Source: Thermoplasmata archaeon
Lineage (GTDB): Archaea > Thermoplasmatota > Thermoplasmata > Thermoplasmatales > Thermoplasmataceae
Direction: 5' to 3'
DNA length: 61,619 bases
Assembly: GCA_021794355.1 (NCBI GenBank)
Contig: JAJYRA010000086.1
Coordinates: forward strand, 1-61,619
Made by a program: the position numbers and the translations under genes. This document shows, piece after piece, positions 26,590 through 34,504 of the stretch; position 1 is the first letter of the stretch, and each line of letters opens with the position of its first letter. The notes beneath the pieces were generated by a model. That model was not told the origin of the DNA, made no database searches, and saw nothing but the letters and a program-made list of their open reading frames with translations.

Positions 26590-28104
26590 GTGATTGTGAA
26601 AAAGTCTTCCAGGTACATTCTGAAGACCATCTCCATGTTAATCATTGCACTTCTCGTTGTGCTTCTTATGTTACCATCCGCTGTCTTTGCGACTGATAGA
26701 GGGGTAGCATCCGTTGCATCTGCGGCTGACGGGGTGTCTGGTCCTGCTCACACAACAAGAACACCAATAAAACATATTATTACAATTATGATGGAAAACC
26801 ACAGTTTTGACAATATATTCGGAAAATATCCATATTCGTCCAACGTAAGCTCAAGGATAATGAATCTCAGCGTTCCAAACGATCTTCTAAATCTCAGTCA
26901 TTTTCCTTCCGGACTCTCACCGGTAGCATCAGGAACCTTTGAAACGAAAGATCCGAACGAAGGTTATGGAGAATATCATACAGACTGGAACAACGGACTG
27001 ATGAATAACTTTGTAAATGGATCTGGGCAACAGTCCATGTCTTATTTTACTGCTGCCCAGATGGGCCCAGAATGGGACATAGCCCAGCAATTTGCCATTG
27101 GGGACAATTACTTCTCCAGCGAACTAAGCGAAACTCTTCCCAACAGGCTGTACAGTCTTGCAGGGTTCACGCCGGTAAAACAAGACTCTGGACCACCCCC
27201 ATACGTTCCAGCAAGTCAGACAATATTCAACGAACTCTCAAGTTATAACGTCTCATGGGCCTATTATTTCCTCCATCCTTCTTACACGTCATATCCACTC
27301 AATTCAATCCATGGCATGAGCAAATACAGCGCAAACATGCAGAGCTGGGCCAATTTTACATCTCAGGTGCATTCTGGAACACTTCCGTCGGTTACATGGC
27401 TTTCAGATCTTGGCGGAGGAGCATCAGGCTTCAGCCAGCATCCATCCGATAACGTTCTCACCGGGGAGATCTGGCTGCTTTCCGTCATAAACACGCTGAT
27501 GCAAAGTCCATTGTGGAACTCTTCGGCTATTTTCATAACATATGATGAGGGTGGTGGCTATTATGATCATGTTCCACCGCCACACGTCGCCGGACACCAA
27601 TTGGGTTTCAGGGTTCCCTTCATCGTGGTTTCTCCCTTTGCAAAGGAGGATTACGTTTCTGGAACACTGCTCAACCACGCATCCATGCTTGCTTTTATGG
27701 ACTATAACTGGAATATGCCAGCATTGAATCGGTTTGTCCTAGACTCGAATGTTCCCCTTGACTTCTTTTATTTTAACCAGACTAGAACTCCTGAACCATT
27801 CAATTTCGGTGCCGGTTTACAGATACCGGAATTAACTTCAATTACAGCATCGGCAGGAAACGGATATTCAAACGTGTCTTCATTGTACCCTGTTCTTCCA
27901 CAGATAAGTTATCACTCTCTTCCTTACAGAAGATATGGGAACTCCTCGTTCAACCTATCCCAGATTAACTCAGATGTTTTCGTGAAGAGCAATTCCAGTT
28001 ACAACGGACCGGTAGCCCTTTATCTTTCTATTGTCCTTGGAATCACTGCAATCTTCATATTAGCGGTAGTGGTTATTGTAAAAACGAGATATTCATCGAA
28101 ATAG
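26590..28104 (+). CDS. Secreted/membrane-anchored phosphoesterase (phospholipase C / acid phosphatase AcpA family)
   Basis: A 504-residue extracytoplasmic hydrolase. An N-terminal hydrophobic signal (TISMLIIALLVVLLMLPSAV, cleavage after FA is likely) is followed by the catalytic domain. The nucleophile motif is MMENHSFDNIFG; metal and phosphate ligands are in TYDEGGGYYDHVPPP and RVPFIVVSPFAKEDYVSGTL, with the LNHASML segment. A C-terminal helix (ALYLSIVLGITAIFILAVVV) with KTRYSSK after it anchors it outside. GTG at 26590 or 26596 starts it, with GAGGTG as ribosome binding site. Probably scavenges phosphate or degrades lipids at low pH. Confidence 0.87.
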   Translation: MIVKKSSRYILKTISMLIIALLVVLLMLPSAVFATDRGVASVASAADGVSGPAHTTRTPIKHIITIMMENHSFDNIFGKYPYSSNVSSRIMNLSVPNDLLNLSHFPSGLSPVASGTFETKDPNEGYGEYHTDWNNGLMNNFVNGSGQQSMSYFTAAQMGPEWDIAQQFAIGDNYFSSELSETLPNRLYSLAGFTPVKQDSGPPPYVPASQTIFNELSSYNVSWAYYFLHPSYTSYPLNSIHGMSKYSANMQSWANFTSQVHSGTLPSVTWLSDLGGGASGFSQHPSDNVLTGEIWLLSVINTLMQSPLWNSSAIFITYDEGGGYYDHVPPPHVAGHQLGFRVPFIVVSPFAKEDYVSGTLLNHASMLAFMDYNWNMPALNRFVLDSNVPLDFFYFNQTRTPEPFNFGAGLQIPELTSITASAGNGYSNVSSLYPVLPQISYHSLPYRRYGNSSFNLSQINSDVFVKSNSSYNGPVALYLSIVLGITAIFILAVVVIVKTRYSSK

Positions 28105-28457
28105 GTGCAGGGGGTATACCATGCAAAGATCCGTAAAGCCAAATTTCTCTTTTATCATTGTTCCCTCTGACTTACATCACTAACGGTTTGCATCGACTTC
28201 CCGCCGTGATATTATTATACTCTGAAATCAACTTTCATTGCAAGGCTTACTGCGCGATCGCATGTCCATTTAACTGGGCGTGGGAAGATGAAGAACAATG
28301 GTGAGCTCTTCCCCTCAAGTTCGATTCCAACTGCAGAACTATTCATTCTTTCATTACACTTTTCCTGTTTATTCTTTTTAATCCTCTAATACCAATCTTA
28401 TGTGCGGACAAGTCCCATTCGAGGACTTCCATCCACAAGAATTCAGTATTCAATCAC

Positions 28458-28562
28458 TTGTTGTAGATCTATATATTCTAAGTACGGTAAATTTAAAGCG
28501 ATTGGATTTATTAAGACGTTGGATCGAATTGCGGGACCCATGGAAGGGGTAATTCTCGTTTT
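28458..28562 (+). repeat. ~95-bp direct repeat, right copy
   Basis: Right-hand partner of 26322-26420 (see there). This copy grades into the decayed membrane-protein frame, so the repeat may derive from duplicated coding sequence of that protein. Confidence 0.5.
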
Positions 28563-28736
28563 TATCACGCTGGGTGCTCTGTCCTTAATGATAGGACTTT
28601 TCTCTCGCAAATCATGTACGGATTCGTTTATGCGAGTCCGTTGTTTCCACTCGGCGTAATCCTGATGTTTTTCTTTTGAATTATTGCAGGCCTGATCCAC
28701 ATTACTGGGCAGGGGAACTTTCAGTCAAGGAAATGA
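28480..28736 (+). pseudogene. Decayed small membrane protein
   Basis: The first part reads GFIKTLDRIAGPMEG and VILVFITLGALSLMIGLFSR. After a frameshift near 28610 it continues MYGFVYASPLFPLGVILMFF, then an in-frame stop, then IIAGLIHITGQGNFQSRK and a final TGA. Together these form a plausible two- to three-helix membrane protein of about 80 residues with at least two inactivating changes. The family is not recognised. Confidence 0.45.
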
Positions 28737-29165
28737 ATTGAGGAGATTTTAGCCTGTTTCAGCAACCTGTAAAAACTGGATTGCAGGAGTTAGGAAAAAT
28801 GAAAATAGTGGACAAACTTAACTTTATATGGATTGCATTTTCACTGTGCATCTCGTCCCCTGGAGAAACCGTCCAACACAATATATGCAAACAGACTGAT
28901 GAATTAAGTGAAGTCCCGTGATTTGCTTAAAATTTCAATGTAATCGCCCACTGACAATGCACCATGCAGAACGTCATGGGATATGCCTATAATTTCAAAG
29001 TACAATATTTTTTGAAAACAATTTGGATGTGGATGGAATATATGCATATGTTAGACCCATAGAATCTATAGAAAAAATATATGACAGAGATGGAATTCCT
29101 AATAATATCCTTTCATTGTGGGAAACTGGAAAATTCACTGATGGATAGGATAAGGAGAGAGTGTG

Positions 29166-29915
29166 ATGAGTGAAATGTTAAAAACTATCTTACTTGATTT
29201 TGACAATACGATATATGATGATATAGGGTCTATAAGGAGAGTTTTTATACAGTTACGAAAGGAATATAGATTCTTCACGTCCGTACCCTTGGATGAATTG
29301 ATATCTAGATTTTATTATACAGATTATAAAATGCAGGATATGATAAGAGAGAAAAACGCCAACCCACAGGAAATAAATCTTCGACGAACTGATATGTTTC
29401 TTCAGAATGTTGGCTTACCACTAAAATCGGACAAGGTAGATGAGATACACAGAAGGATAAGAGAACTTCATATAAATTATGGTAAACCCATACCTGGGGC
29501 AGGAAAACTTCTCAGAAAGCTAAGAGAAAAATACAGGGTGGTGGTTGTTACAAATCATATGGGAGACTATCAGAGGGATAAAATAGCGAAGTCCAATTTT
29601 GGAGATTATATAGATTTCCTTGTTCCCGCATATGATTATGGTGTTTTCAAGCCTGAGCCCGAGATTTACCAGATAGCCCTTAAACTGGCAGATAGTTTAC
29701 CAGAGGAAGCTGTTATGATTGGGGACAACTGGAAAGCAGATGTAAAAGGTTCACTTCAGTCAGGAATTGTTCCCATTTGGGTGAACTTCAGGAATCAACC
29801 CTGCCCCGAGGAGGATTTCCCCAATGTAATAAGATTTCTTTCCCCTGCAGATGAGGTTGCAAAAAAGATTGAATACTATTATTCGCAGGGATTCCCTTTG
29901 ATAAAAATGGAATAG
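29166..29915 (+). CDS. HAD-superfamily (subfamily IA) hydrolase
   Basis: A 249-residue phosphatase of the haloacid dehalogenase superfamily. Motif I is LLDFDNTIYDD (nucleophile Asp and acid/base Asp two residues on), motif II VVVTNHMGD, motif III Lys in the VFKPEPEIYQ segment, and motif IV MIGDNWKADVKGS. The helical cap lies between motifs I and II (residues about 20-100). An ATG at 29166 is preferred over the adjacent GTG because AAGGAGAGAG lies just upstream. The substrate is unknown. Confidence 0.9.
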   Translation: MSEMLKTILLDFDNTIYDDIGSIRRVFIQLRKEYRFFTSVPLDELISRFYYTDYKMQDMIREKNANPQEINLRRTDMFLQNVGLPLKSDKVDEIHRRIRELHINYGKPIPGAGKLLRKLREKYRVVVVTNHMGDYQRDKIAKSNFGDYIDFLVPAYDYGVFKPEPEIYQIALKLADSLPEEAVMIGDNWKADVKGSLQSGIVPIWVNFRNQPCPEEDFPNVIRFLSPADEVAKKIEYYYSQGFPLIKME

Positions 29916-30143
29916 ATAGTCGACGTGGTTTCCATTATTTTTCAATTTTATGGATCATCTGATCAATTATTTTCTGCTTTCATCCATTTAGATGTGGAGC
30001 CTGAATGAAAAAGTAATAATTCATCGATTTCAATATATCTCATTGAAATTTATCTAATATTCTGTCTATTACTAAAGATAAGATCAAAACCCTGCAGAAT
30101 TATTTCTTAAAGTATTTCTAATAAGAAAGATTACCAGTTTATT

Positions 30144-30216
30144 GCCACTGTGGCTTAGTAGGTAGAGCAGCTGATTTGTAATCAGCAGGTCGGGGGTTCA
30201 AATCCCTCCAGTGGCT
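30144..30216 (+). tRNA. tRNA-Thr (anticodon TGT)
   Basis: A 73-nt cloverleaf. The acceptor strands GCCACTG and CAGTGGC pair perfectly; the D-arm contains TTAGTAGGTAGAGC. The anticodon stem GCTGA/TCAGC closes the seven-base loop TTTGTAA with anticodon TGT (Thr). The T-arm is GGGGGTTCAAATCCC. The discriminator base is T, as in archaeal tRNA-Thr, and CCA is not encoded. No intron is present. Confidence 0.97.
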
Positions 30217-30453
30217 TCCATAAAACAGACCAAAGCCTTCATTCATTTTTTTAATGAATTCTGGTTCTTCAGAGAATATAAGAGGCTAGAGAATATTGCA
30301 CCAAAAACAGTAATATAATTCCAAACGCCACTGATTTCTTGAAATTGACGTTGTCAACAAGGCTATTATCACTCCACTTTACCGTGCGTTCTAACTTGAC
30401 TTTCGCAGCTGATTCTTTATTTTATGTTGTATTATAGCGGATAAATCGTTGAT

Positions 30454-32131
30454 CTGAAATAGTGCATATTGATGCACTATGCTTTTATACCAGTTTGTGA
30501 TCGTATATTATGTTCCTGAGATTCGTCAAAAGAAGATCTGGTTCAAGGATTGCAGAATATGCACAGATAGCGGAAAAGAACTATGTGGATGGAAAACAGA
30601 AAACGAGGGTGATAAAGCATCTCGGTCCGGTGAATGATCCATCGGATCGGGAGAGGTATAAGGCATTATTCAAGCAGTATATGGACAGGGAGAAGGCGAA
30701 GGAATCTGACATCTCAATGATGAAACTTGGAGATCCGAAGGAGTTTGGCATAATATACGCATCCAGGGAGATATTCATGAAGACAGGAATATTTGGAACT
30801 CTTGGAATCCTTGGCAGGTATCAGGAACTGGCATTCTTCATGATAGCGGGCAGACTGATCGATCCCGGATCCGATATATCCCTTGTGGAACTTGCCTCAA
30901 GGACTTATTACCCATGGTCCGAACTGAAGATACTCAAGGATGATCCGTACAGGTGCCTTGACAGTATGCTGAAGGCAAAGGGGCGGATCGAGATTGGCAT
31001 ATTCAGGAAACTCCAACCCGATACCTCAAGGGTCTATTATGATCTGACAAGCACATATTTCGAAGGAGAGGAGGAGAATGATCTCGTCATGTTCGGATAT
31101 TCAAGGGGCAAGAAACGCGGTAAGGAGCAGATAGTAATCGGATTAGTTATGGCAGATGGATTGCCGATACACCATGAGGTTTGGTCCGGTAATACCGTCG
31201 ATCCAAAAACGCTTGAACCGACCATCAAATACATGGAGGACAAGTTCCACGTGAAGGATGTAATATACGTGGAAGATCGTGCATTCGGAAGGAAGAAATC
31301 GCTCTCAATCCTTGATTCGAGGAAATACATCACCGCTGCATATCGATGGGATCAGCCCTACCGCTCGGTTATCATGGAGACAGAATTCCAGGATTCTGAT
31401 CTTTATGGAGATCTGTACATTAAGGAGGTTCCGGTGAAGATCGACACGGAACAGATGACAGAGGGTGAGAAAGAAAAGGCAGAAAAGCGCAGGCACATCC
31501 TCGTCCGTAACCCTGAAAGGGAGAAATCCGATATTCTCGAATATTCAAAAAAGGTCAGAGAAGCACTGTCAATAATGCGAATTCATGGAATGAAGGAGGG
31601 CATGAAGAGGCTCAGGAAACTCAAATCTTTCCTTGTATTCTCGGGCGACACATACCATGTGAACATGAAGAAGCTTCGAATCCTCAGGAAGATCGCAGGA
31701 AGATTCCTTCTCATAACAAACACCTCACTTCCACAGAAGGATATTGTGGAGAAATACAAGGATCTCTGGCGAATCGAAAGGTCATTTCGGACCATGAAGT
31801 CATTCCTGGAGATAAGGCCGGTAGGACATTCCCGATCGGATCGAATAAGATCACATGTGTTTGTGTGCGTGCTTTCCCTGCTTCTGTCAAGACTTATGGA
31901 GAAGCGACTCGTATCAGGGATGACTGCTGAGAGCGCCTGCAGATCTCTTTCGGAAATGAAAGCTGTCCATGTGGCACTTCCCGGTATGTCCCTGACGTTC
32001 AGGAGTGAGGGCGCTAACGCGATAAGAGTGTTGAATGAGATGGGAATCGAATCTCCTGATCGACTTCTGAATGGTGCACTACCTGTAATAAGTTAGAGTT
32101 TATTCCATAAGCGGTAAAATGCACCGTACAG
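30454..32131 (+). mobile_element. IS1634-type insertion sequence, probable extent
   Basis: Putative ends are deduced from imperfect inverted repeats: the left end begins CTGAAATAGTGCATATT and the right end, read inward on the other strand, CTGTACGGTGCATTTT. They enclose the 528-codon transposase gene. The size (about 1.68 kb) fits the IS1634 group. No clear target duplication was found, so the ends are tentative. Confidence 0.5.
30510..32096 (+). CDS. IS1634-family (IS4-like) transposase
   Basis: A 528-residue DDE transposase. After the typical N-terminus (SRIAEYAQIAEKNYVDGK, then RVIKHLGPV) come the first acidic motif VYYDLTSTYFEG, the second in VIYVEDRAFGRKKSL, and the C-terminal YKDLWRIERSFRTMKSFLEI with the Y-R-E signature and catalytic Glu. 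RIRSHVFVCVLSLLLSRLM is the usual helix afterwards. It appears intact, so the element could still be active. A TTTTATAC box about 27 nt upstream suggests leaderless expression. Codon use is visibly more G/C-rich than its surroundings, consistent with transfer. Confidence 0.92.
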   Translation: MFLRFVKRRSGSRIAEYAQIAEKNYVDGKQKTRVIKHLGPVNDPSDRERYKALFKQYMDREKAKESDISMMKLGDPKEFGIIYASREIFMKTGIFGTLGILGRYQELAFFMIAGRLIDPGSDISLVELASRTYYPWSELKILKDDPYRCLDSMLKAKGRIEIGIFRKLQPDTSRVYYDLTSTYFEGEEENDLVMFGYSRGKKRGKEQIVIGLVMADGLPIHHEVWSGNTVDPKTLEPTIKYMEDKFHVKDVIYVEDRAFGRKKSLSILDSRKYITAAYRWDQPYRSVIMETEFQDSDLYGDLYIKEVPVKIDTEQMTEGEKEKAEKRRHILVRNPEREKSDILEYSKKVREALSIMRIHGMKEGMKRLRKLKSFLVFSGDTYHVNMKKLRILRKIAGRFLLITNTSLPQKDIVEKYKDLWRIERSFRTMKSFLEIRPVGHSRSDRIRSHVFVCVLSLLLSRLMEKRLVSGMTAESACRSLSEMKAVHVALPGMSLTFRSEGANAIRVLNEMGIESPDRLLNGALPVIS

Positions 32132-32206
32132 GATGAATTTACTCACAAATTTTTTGCGAAACTTCCGTTCTAAGATCACTAATGCGAGGATAGACTGCCG
32201 TATATG

Positions 32207-32360
32207 GATATTGTCTATTTTTAGTTGATTTTTGCTCCTTGCGGATCCCACTAACTTTATGAGCATTTGTATTAACTAGGGAATGGTGCGGTTTATGCTC
32301 AAGGTAATTGTTTTAGAGTGCTTTCAGTTTTCAAATTATCAACGAAGCTTTGAAAATGCC
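32207..32360 (-). mobile_element. MITE copy with perfect 8-bp target duplication
   Basis: A 154-bp non-coding element in reverse orientation relative to the copy at 33747. It is flanked by CGTATATG at 32199-32206 and again at 32361-32368, an exact 8-bp target-site duplication. The left end reads GATATTGTC, followed by TTTTTAGTTGATTTTTGC; the right end ATTATCAACGAAGCTTTG. This is one of three copies with recognisable 8-bp duplications. Confidence 0.8.
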
Positions 32361-32513
32361 CGTATATGGAAAAATGTAAAATAGCTCATTTTCTTGTTAT
32401 TAACCTGAAACCTCAATGGAACAACACCCCAAGGAATCTCGTCGTAATTTGGAAGTTTTCCCAATCTGACAATTTAACGGCCAGAAAGGTGAAACTATTG
32501 GACCACTTAGGAC

Positions 32514-32648
32514 GGTTTCTAAAAACCTCGGTTTCCTGGAGAACCCTAACTTGATAGGCTTCTCCCAACACTGACAGATACGCCTTTTCCATCTAGAGTC
32601 AATGAAGCGAAAGATTCCATTCTTGCGGTCATTAGAAATCCCCTTAGG
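32514..32648 (+). repeat. ~130-bp dispersed repeat, copy 2
   Basis: Partner of 18906-19037. Shared blocks are CTAAAAACCTCGGTTTC near the start and TTCTTGCGGT-CATTAG near the end. It sits between the MITE copy and CRISPR array A in a 350-nt stretch with no gene. Confidence 0.5.
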
Positions 32649-33157
32649 AAAATTCCCTCTGTACTCCGAGCACCATTACATTTATTATGCCAAAAGTATG
32701 TTTGAATCCGTTTTTTCATGTATCAATCCCTTATAGGGTATATTTCTGACGTTCTACACGTCCGTTCCTCGTGTTGACGTATCCTTGTATCAATCCCTTA
32801 TAGGGTATATTTCTGACAGTACTGTCTTATCAGGATCCGCGGAGTCATACTCTCGTATCAATCCCTTATAGGGTATATTTCTGACGTCAGGCAGATCCGT
32901 ATCCATGGTTTCCATGATCAGTATCAATCCCTTATAGGGTATATTTCTGACGGCATACATTTGCAGTAAAGGCCATAATGGATAACGTGCCCTTGAATGT
33001 ATTGCAGCAATGGTTAGGGCACTCAAGTGTTTTCACCACATCTATATACACACAGATAACGGGAATGGATACCTCAGAATTCATGGGAAGGGTGAAATGA
33101 TCATAAGTTAGGCATGAGACCCTAGACCTCTGGGAAGGAAAAAGTTTAGTGGCTGAC

Positions 33158-33268
33158 TTAAATTAAACCGCTGAGACCATAGATTAGCATTACCGTTCCG
33201 ATTATGAAACCTGTAATAAAAAATGCTCCTACATAGGGATTCCTTTTCTCCTCATACTTTTCGCTCAT
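33158..33268 (-). CDS. 36-residue single-helix membrane protein inside array A
   Basis: A short gene: MSEKYEEKRNPYVGAFFITG followed by FIIGTVMLIYGLSGLI. A charged N-terminus and one clear transmembrane helix make it look like a small accessory subunit of a membrane complex, though which one is not clear. A TTTAAATA promoter-like box lies about 20 nt upstream. It follows the 3' end of another membrane gene by 24 nt, so the pair was probably cut out of an operon elsewhere. Confidence 0.55.
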   Translation of the reverse strand: MSEKYEEKRNPYVGAFFITGFIIGTVMLIYGLSGLI

Positions 33269-33292
33269 AAGAATACATATTTAAATTGTTTA

Positions 33293-33445
33293 TTAATATT
33301 TTCCTTTCGAAAACCAATCTGTTGCCCCAAGGAATGTTCCAAACATGATAGCAATGGCAGCGAGTACCCACCAGATGCCGGCAGCACTTTGTCCTGTATA
33401 ATTAAACTGTTCGGTAATTGCTGTTCCCAGAGGAGTAATTAAGGC
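33293..33445 (-). pseudogene. C-terminal fragment of a membrane protein, cut by a CRISPR repeat
   Basis: The last 50 codons of a gene whose 5' part is missing: ALITPLGTAITEQFNYTGQS followed by AAGIWWVLAAIAIMFGTFLG and ATDWFSKGKY. The frame opens exactly at the junction with the repeat and is closed by a stop within the repeat upstream, so it cannot be translated in full. One transmembrane helix remains. The parent family is not recognised; a respiratory-chain or transport subunit would fit. Confidence 0.55.
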
Positions 33446-33746
33446 ATATCAATCCCTTATAGGGTATATTTCTGACAAGAGGGAGAGAGGGAACTGCTCG
33501 ACATCGAAAGAAGTATCAATCCCTTATAGGGTATATTTCTGACCCTGGTCCATCATCATGCAATCACCTCATCATCTACTGTATCAATCCCTTATAGGGT
33601 ATATTTCTGACAGTGGGACAGAGCACCACAAGTTCCTGACCATGTCGGGTATCAATCCCTTATAGGGTATATTTCTGACTTGCAAACGACATAATCCTCC
33701 GGGAAATTGCATCCAGTATCAATCCCTTATAGGGTATATTTCTGAT

Positions 33747-33900
33747 GACATTGTCAAATTTTCGTTGATAATTTGAAAATTGAAAACACTCTGGAAAAAT
33801 TACTTTAAGCAAAAACAGCACTATTCCCTGGTTTAAACAAATCTTCATTAGGTTACCGGAATCCGTAAGGAGTAAAAATCAACTAAGATTTGACAATGTC
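33747..33900 (+). mobile_element. MITE inserted in a CRISPR repeat
   Basis: A 154-bp element with ends GACATTGTCAAA and, on the other strand, GACATTGTCAAA-like (TTTGACAATGTC at the right end). It is flanked by TTTCTGAT (33739-33746) and TTTCTGAC (33901-33908), an 8-bp duplication of the last eight bases of the 31-nt repeat, with one later C-to-T change. After the right duplication a normal 36-nt spacer follows and then the next repeat, proving the insertion point is inside the repeat. It has no coding capacity, so it must have been moved by a transposase in trans. Confidence 0.9.
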
Positions 33901-34070
33901 TTTCTGACTAAATGGTTATATACTCAAAAAAGATAAGAAATCACGTATCAATCCCTTATAGGGTATATTTCTGACAAGACTTTGGTTGGTTCGATTAAAG
34001 GGTTGTTTACCTAAAATAACCATATCAACTAAATTCTTTTTGTAATATTAAAGTTTCCTTATCCATTATA

Positions 34071-34378
34071 GCGGTTATATACAGTTGACACTATAATTAT
34101 ATTTTGTCTCATTTCTTACGGAAGATACTGGATTCAGCGGCAATCAAAATGTATTACATAATTCCCAGTTACGCTAACAACTGCAAGAAAACATTAGAAC
34201 AGAATTGGGAAAGAATACTCTGAATCTGGTTGATAAAGCTATAGAAACAAAGTTCAGTAATCCATTGGCTGATAATGCATACAATAACGAAATGAGGGAT
34301 AAAGCCTATTTATTGCATAATTTGAGTAATGTGATTAGAAGGTTTGGGCAAAAATCAACCATCTATTTCCGCCATAGG
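34071..34378 (+). repeat. ~300-bp dispersed repeat, copy 3
   Basis: The best preserved copy. It carries an open frame starting GTG/ATG-like near 34205 with NLVDKAIETKFSNPLADNAY and NNEMRDKAYLLHNLSNVIRR, which extends past the repeat as a chance frame. It begins about 95 nt beyond the last repeat of array A, and may therefore have cut the array's leader. Same orientation as copies 1 and 2. Confidence 0.65.
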
Positions 34379-34504
34379 TTATCCAGACCAAGGAATTGTA
34401 GGTTTTTGAGAAGTTTTATGAAGTTAAGGGTAACCAAGTCTTCATTTTACTATACAGAAATAATCATCATAAGGTATACATATGAATCCAATTTATAGAA
34501 ACAT

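Larger units (their letters stand above)
28105..29165. other. Gene-poor region with membrane-protein debris
   Basis: About 1 kb with no intact gene. It contains the right copy of the ~95-bp repeat, a decayed small membrane protein (28480-28736) and a short coding-like tail (29001-29148) that reads DVDGIYAYVRPIESIEKIYD then RDGIPNNILSLWE before a stop, just upstream of the HAD gene. The latter may be the 3' end of a lost gene. Confidence 0.45.
32952..33445. other. Non-spacer DNA inside CRISPR array A
   Basis: 494 nt between two repeats, more than ten times a normal spacer. On the minus strand it carries the tail of one membrane-protein gene (33293-33445) and a complete 36-codon membrane gene (33158-33268). 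It also holds a 7-bp inverted repeat, GTGCCCT and AGGGCAC, around 32988-33023. No repeat remnant, transposase or target duplication was seen inside it. Confidence 0.75.
32720..33975 (-). CRISPR. CRISPR array A: ten 31-nt repeats, interrupted twice
   Basis: The 31-nt repeat starts GTATCAATCCCTTATAGG and ends GTATATTTCTGAC on the plus strand. Repeats begin at 32720, 32787, 32855, 32921, 33446, 33513, 33581, 33649, 33716 and 33945, with spacers of 35-37 nt. Read on the minus strand the repeat ends GGGATTGATAC, so ATTGATAC is the likely 5' handle and transcription runs leftward from a leader right of 33975. The array is broken by a 494-nt non-spacer segment (32952-33445) and by a MITE in the ninth repeat (33747-33900). 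The fifth repeat has A for G at its first base. The repeat differs from that of the large array C. Confidence 0.95.

Noticed and set aside
32790-33026. Minus-strand frame of 78 codons over array A (VRNIPYKGLI repeated)
   Set aside because: It is a read-through of CRISPR repeats with a TTG start; not a gene.
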